A stretch of DNA of 64,000 bases from Kitasatospora sp. GP82 (GTDB taxonomy: Bacteria > Actinomycetota > Actinomycetes > Streptomycetales > Streptomycetaceae): contig NZ_JARZAJ010000029.1 in NCBI RefSeq assembly GCF_029892105.1, positions 27,910 to 91,909 on the forward strand. Reading direction: 5' to 3'. Of this stretch, positions 60,762-64,000 are shown in pieces. Positions within the stretch are counted from its first letter, which is position 1; every line of letters starts with the position of its first letter. The translations under genes and the position numbers were made by a program. The notes below the pieces were generated by a model. The model worked only from the letters and a program-made list of their open reading frames with translations. It had not been told where the DNA came from and searched no databases.

Positions 60762-61682
60762 TTAGAAGTACCCCTCGCGCTTGCGGTCTTCCATGGCGGC
60801 TTCGGAGAGCTTGTCGTCGGCCCTCGTGGCGCCGCGTTCGGTGAGGCGGCTGGCGGCGATCTCGGTGATGACGTCGGCGATGGTGGCGGCGTGGGAGTCG
60901 ACGGCGCCGGTGCAGGACATGTCGCCGACCGTGCGGTAGCGGATCAGTCGCCGCTGGACGCTCTCGCCCTCCTTGGGGCCGCCCCAGGCGCCGGCGGTGA
61001 GCCACATGCCGTCGCGGGCGAAGACGTCGCGCTCGTGGGCGTAGTAGATCTCCGGGAGCTCCATGTTCTCGCGCTCGATGTACTGCCAGACGTCCAGCTC
61101 GGTCCAGTTGGAGAGCGGGAAGACCCGTACGTGCTCGCCGGGCGTGTGCTTGCCGTTGTAGAGCGACCACAGCTCGGGGCGCTGGCGGCGCGGGTCCCAG
61201 GCGCCGAACTCGTCGCGCAGCGAGAACACCCGCTCCTTGGCGCGGGCCTTCTCCTCGTCGCGGCGACCGCCGCCGAAGACGGCGTCGAACCTGTTCGACT
61301 CGATGGCGTCCAGCAGCGGGACGGTCTGCAGCGGGTTGCGGGTGCCGTCCGGGCGCTCGCGCAGCCGGCCGTCGTCGATGAAGTCCTGCACGTGCGCCAC
61401 GTGCAGGCGCAGGTTGTGCCGGGCGACGGTGCGGTCGCGGTACTCGATGACCTCGGGGAAGTTGTGCCCGGTGTCGACGTGCAGCAGCGAGAACGGCACC
61501 GGCGCGGGCCAGAATGCCTTCAGCGCCAGGTGCAGCATCACGATGGAGTCCTTGCCACCGGAGAACAGGATCACCGGACGCTCGAACTCCCCCGCCACCT
61601 CGCGGAAAATGTGCACCGACTCCGCCTCCAGCGCCTCCAGCTGCGAGAGTGTGAAAGTGCAACCGCCGGTTGCTGTCGTCAT
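60762..61682 (-). CDS. cysD: Sulfate adenylyltransferase subunit 2
   Basis: A 306-residue PP-loop ATP sulfurylase subunit. The PP-loop is F-S-G-G-K-D-S near residue 40; H-V-D-T-G-H-N-F-P-E near residue 68, G-G-R-R-D-E-E-K near residue 135 and the C-terminal M-E-D-R-K-R-E-G-Y-F are diagnostic. It catalyses APS formation with CysN. ATG 61680-61682 is preferred over earlier in-frame starts because GAGGGGC precedes it and it lies 10 bp after the permease stop. Confidence 0.96.
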   Translation of the reverse strand: MTTATGGCTFTLSQLEALEAESVHIFREVAGEFERPVILFSGGKDSIVMLHLALKAFWPAPVPFSLLHVDTGHNFPEVIEYRDRTVARHNLRLHVAHVQDFIDDGRLRERPDGTRNPLQTVPLLDAIESNRFDAVFGGGRRDEEKARAKERVFSLRDEFGAWDPRRQRPELWSLYNGKHTPGEHVRVFPLSNWTELDVWQYIERENMELPEIYYAHERDVFARDGMWLTAGAWGGPKEGESVQRRLIRYRTVGDMSCTGAVDSHAATIADVITEIAASRLTERGATRADDKLSEAAMEDRKREGYF

Positions 61683-61692
61683 ACCGTGCCCC

Positions 61693-62463
61693 TCAGGCGA
61701 ACTCGTCGAAACCGGTGCGGCGAGCCCGGACACTCTGGACCCGCAGGACGGCCGTCATGACGCCGAACCAGCCGAGGGCCACCACGAACTCCCAGCCGAC
61801 GTCGCGGAAGTCGCTCCGCCCCGCGATGAACTCCCGTACTGCGGGGAGGCCGTGGGCGATCGGGAGGAGCTCGGTCAGGGCCCTGAGCCAGCCACCGGGG
61901 TGGCCCAGCGACACCAGGACACCCGAACCCAGCATGATCACTGTGTTCAGGAGGTTGCCGACCAGGACGTCGGAGCGCCGTCCGGTGGCGACCGCCGCGC
62001 CGGCCAGACCCAGGCCCAGACTGGACAGCGCCATCAGGACGTAGAGCGGGAGGAGCGGCAGCACGCGCAGGATCAGACCGGGGGAGCCGAGCAGGAGCGA
62101 GTCCACCAGCAGACAGCACACCAGCAGGACGAGACCGTGTGCGCCGTGCACCCAGGCCCGTAGCGCCGCCACCAGGCCGACGGGCATGACGCCCCGGCGC
62201 AGGCTCGGCATCGTGCCGGAGTCCTTGTCGTCGACCAGGACGTCCGCGACCGCGATGACCGTCTCGCCGACCATGACCTGCGCCAGGGCGCCGGTCATCA
62301 GGAAGGTGTCGTCGCCCAGGTGCAGCATCCTCCCGAGCAGGACGAGGAACAGGACCTGCATCAGGGCCTGCGGAAGCATGCTGGAGAGGAAGACCCGGAC
62401 CGGGTAGACGACCAGGAAGTCGCTCAGGGACAGTCGGCAGACCAGACGGGCCCGCCACACCAT
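61693..62463 (-). CDS. ABC-2 type exporter permease
   Basis: A 256-residue membrane protein with about six hydrophobic segments. The loop V-L-V-D-D-K-D-S-G-T-M-P-S-L-R-R-G near residue 80 and the final segments fit ABC-2 permeases. It follows the other permease by 1 bp and precedes cysD by 10 bp, so exporter and sulfate-activation genes share one transcript. Its exported substrate is unknown. Confidence 0.84.
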   Translation of the reverse strand: MVWRARLVCRLSLSDFLVVYPVRVFLSSMLPQALMQVLFLVLLGRMLHLGDDTFLMTGALAQVMVGETVIAVADVLVDDKDSGTMPSLRRGVMPVGLVAALRAWVHGAHGLVLLVCCLLVDSLLLGSPGLILRVLPLLPLYVLMALSSLGLGLAGAAVATGRRSDVLVGNLLNTVIMLGSGVLVSLGHPGGWLRALTELLPIAHGLPAVREFIAGRSDFRDVGWEFVVALGWFGVMTAVLRVQSVRARRTGFDEFA

Positions 62464-62464
62464 G

Positions 62465-63253
62465 TCAGAAGAACTCAAGGGTGCCCCGCCTCCGTCCGAG
62501 ATCGACCGCGCGTCCGAAGACCGCGACTCCGGCCGCGGCGTAGAGCACGCCGAGCGCTGCCAGTGCCGCCACCTGCCCCGGTTGGACCGAACGGCCCAGC
62601 GCACACTCGCTGGTGAGTACCTGCGCCCAGTGCAGGCTGATGAACCAGGACGGCCAGCGCAACCAACTCGGCATCAGCGTCAGGGGGATGAGCAGACCAC
62701 CGGCCAGCACCACCGGGTACATGAGCGCCTCCGAGATGCGCACCGCGGCCCGGGTCAGGATGAACAGAGAGCCGAGCAGCATGGCCAGTCCGACGGTGCT
62801 CAGTGCCGCCAGCACCGCGAGGGCGACGAAGAGCAGCGGGCGGTCGACGTGCACCGGCGTCCCCAGGGCCAGCATCATCACCGTGGTGGTGACGCTGATG
62901 GCCGTTCCGGAGACGGCCACCGCGCCGAGGCACTTGCCGAACAGCACCACGCGTGCGTCGCACCAGCTGCGGATCAGCTGCGGCATCGTGCCCTGCGCGC
63001 GTTCGCGCCGCAGGATGCCGCCGGCCGACCAGATCGTGCTGCCCCACAGCGTCATCATCGCGGTGCCGAGCATGTCGGTGGTGGCGGCCTCGGGCGTCAG
63101 GGCCCGGCCGTGCATGGTGATGACGAGGTAGGCCGCCGGCTGCACCACTCCGAGCAGGATGGGGAAGGGGCTTCCCCTCATGCCGGTGATCTGGAGCCGC
63201 GCGGCGGCCAGCACGACCTCCAGATAGCGCAGGGCTCGAGCCGCGGCGCTCAT
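62465..63253 (-). CDS. ABC-2 type exporter permease
   Basis: A 262-residue membrane protein with about six hydrophobic segments. R-R-E-R-A-Q-G-T-M-P-Q-L-I near residue 80 is the conserved cytoplasmic loop of ABC-2 permeases (compare the usual E-R-E-x-G-T). It overlaps the ATPase by 4 bp (ATGA) and is probably one half of the membrane part of the exporter, with the next permease as the other. Confidence 0.86.
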   Translation of the reverse strand: MSAAARALRYLEVVLAAARLQITGMRGSPFPILLGVVQPAAYLVITMHGRALTPEAATTDMLGTAMMTLWGSTIWSAGGILRRERAQGTMPQLIRSWCDARVVLFGKCLGAVAVSGTAISVTTTVMMLALGTPVHVDRPLLFVALAVLAALSTVGLAMLLGSLFILTRAAVRISEALMYPVVLAGGLLIPLTLMPSWLRWPSWFISLHWAQVLTSECALGRSVQPGQVAALAALGVLYAAAGVAVFGRAVDLGRRRGTLEFF

Positions 63254-64000
63254 CGCGAGCCCGTCCGGGGCTCGGAACCGGCGGACTCGGTCAGCAGCTG
63301 GAAGACGTCCTCGAGTCCGACCGGGCGGACCTGCACGTCGGCGGTCCCGGCCAGGCCCACGAGTTGCTCCACCGAGTGCAGCAGCTCCTGAGTCCAGCGT
63401 TCCACGGGCAGCTCCAGGGTCCAGGAGTTCTCCGCGGCGGTTAGCCGGGTCTGGCCCTGGCGTACCGCAGGGTGCTCGGTCATCGCGCTCGGGACCGTGC
63501 CAGTGCCGCTGATGGCCAGGGTCGCCACGGAACTGGCCTGGCGCAGGAACTCCGGCAGCGTCAGGTCGTGGGTGATCCGGCCGCCCTGCAGCAGGACGAC
63601 CCGGTTGGCCAGCCGCTCGATATCCAGCAGTTGGTGGCTGGTCAGCAGGATGGAGACGCCCTCGGAGCGGAGCTTCGCGACAGACTGACGCAGTCGCTCC
63701 GCCTCCGGTGGGTCCAGGCCTGCCGTCGGTTCGTCCAGCAGGAGGAGTTTGGGGCTGCCGATCAGGCCGATCGCCAGGTGCAGCCGTTGCCGCATTCCGC
63801 GGGAGAACGTCTCCACGCGTACCCCAGCCGCCTCGCCGAGGCCCACAGCCTCCAGGGCCGGCAGCGCGGACTGCTTGACCTCGGCCCGGGACAGGCCGGA
63901 GAGCATGGCGAAGAAGTGCAGGTTGTCCAGGGCGGTGAGTCGGCCGTAGAGTCCGCGTTCCCCGCCCAGGACCATCGAGGTGAGGGCTCGGACCCGCTTG
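63250..64000 (-). CDS. ABC exporter ATP-binding subunit, partial (runs off right edge)
   Basis: The frame stays open to the window edge, so the N-terminus with Walker A is missing. Visible parts are V-L-G-G-E-R-G-L-Y-G-R-L-T (Q-loop region), signature F-S-R-G-M-R-Q-R-L-H and Walker B L-L-L-L-D-E-P-T-A-G-L-D, then the H-loop L-L-T-S-H-Q. A C-terminal extension of about 90 residues follows. It energises the two permeases downstream on the minus strand. Confidence 0.93.
   Translation of the reverse strand, partial: KRVRALTSMVLGGERGLYGRLTALDNLHFFAMLSGLSRAEVKQSALPALEAVGLGEAAGVRVETFSRGMRQRLHLAIGLIGSPKLLLLDEPTAGLDPPEAERLRQSVAKLRSEGVSILLTSHQLLDIERLANRVVLLQGGRITHDLTLPEFLRQASSVATLAISGTGTVPSAMTEHPAVRQGQTRLTAAENSWTLELPVERWTQELLHSVEQLVGLAGTADVQVRPVGLEDVFQLLTESAGSEPRTGSR

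Overview
The window is very G+C-rich, almost fully coding DNA with frequent GTG/TTG starts, many 4-8 bp stop/start overlaps and StrR-type regulators. It reads as a Streptomyces-like actinomycete (Streptomyces, Kitasatospora or relative). No rRNA, tRNA, CRISPR array or intact mobile element is visible. Most of it is secondary metabolism.

Left block (about 1-31414): a nonribosomal peptide cluster. A left-to-right run carries a two-subunit Rieske ring-hydroxylating dioxygenase (307-2245), a three-subunit molybdenum hydroxylase (2536-6220), a benzoylformate-decarboxylase-like ThDP enzyme (6282-7895), an acyl carrier protein, a 2147-residue NRPS (acyl-ligase/A-T-C-A-T-E, second A domain degenerate), a free carrier protein and an adenylation domain interrupted by a methyltransferase, with a Cys-like specificity code. 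Next come a cobalamin-type radical SAM protein, a type II thioesterase with Cys in place of the nucleophilic Ser, a fatty-acyl-AMP ligase and an FAD monooxygenase. Two StrR-family activators flank an extradiol dioxygenase and a cis-dihydrodiol-type dehydrogenase. An exporter, a methyltransferase fused to an MbtH-like domain, and a diiron oxygenase follow. Three StrR/NovG-type operator-like inverted repeats lie at 23023-23051, 26133-26161 and 27291-27320, and the second StrR gene has a TTA codon. The pathway may build an aryl-primed peptide containing methylated cysteine whose aromatic unit is remodelled by catabolism-type enzymes. The product is not known to me.

Middle block (about 33225-56196): after a strong bidirectional terminator and an ABC-F gene comes a second block that looks like C7-cyclitol or pseudo-oligosaccharide biosynthesis. 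It has an atypical sedoheptulose-7-phosphate cyclase, cupin, class III aminotransferase, ABC-2 exporter, maltokinase-like kinase, starch-synthase-like glycosyltransferase, GlgC-like nucleotidyltransferase, ROK kinase, RmlD-like SDR, Nudix and HAD hydrolases, amylomaltase, PfkB kinase, GMC oxidoreductase, aldo/keto reductase and a large radical SAM/SPASM protein. The gene set recalls validamycin and acarbose pathways but adds a radical SAM enzyme and lacks obvious dTDP-deoxysugar genes.

Right block (about 56300-64000): a decayed transposase fragment, a LuxR-type regulator on the minus strand, and a tightly packed minus-strand operon of an ABC-2 exporter (ATPase runs off the window), CysD, CysN and an FAD/NAD(P)-binding protein. 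Sulfate activation encoded together with an exporter, but without cysC or cysH, is unusual.
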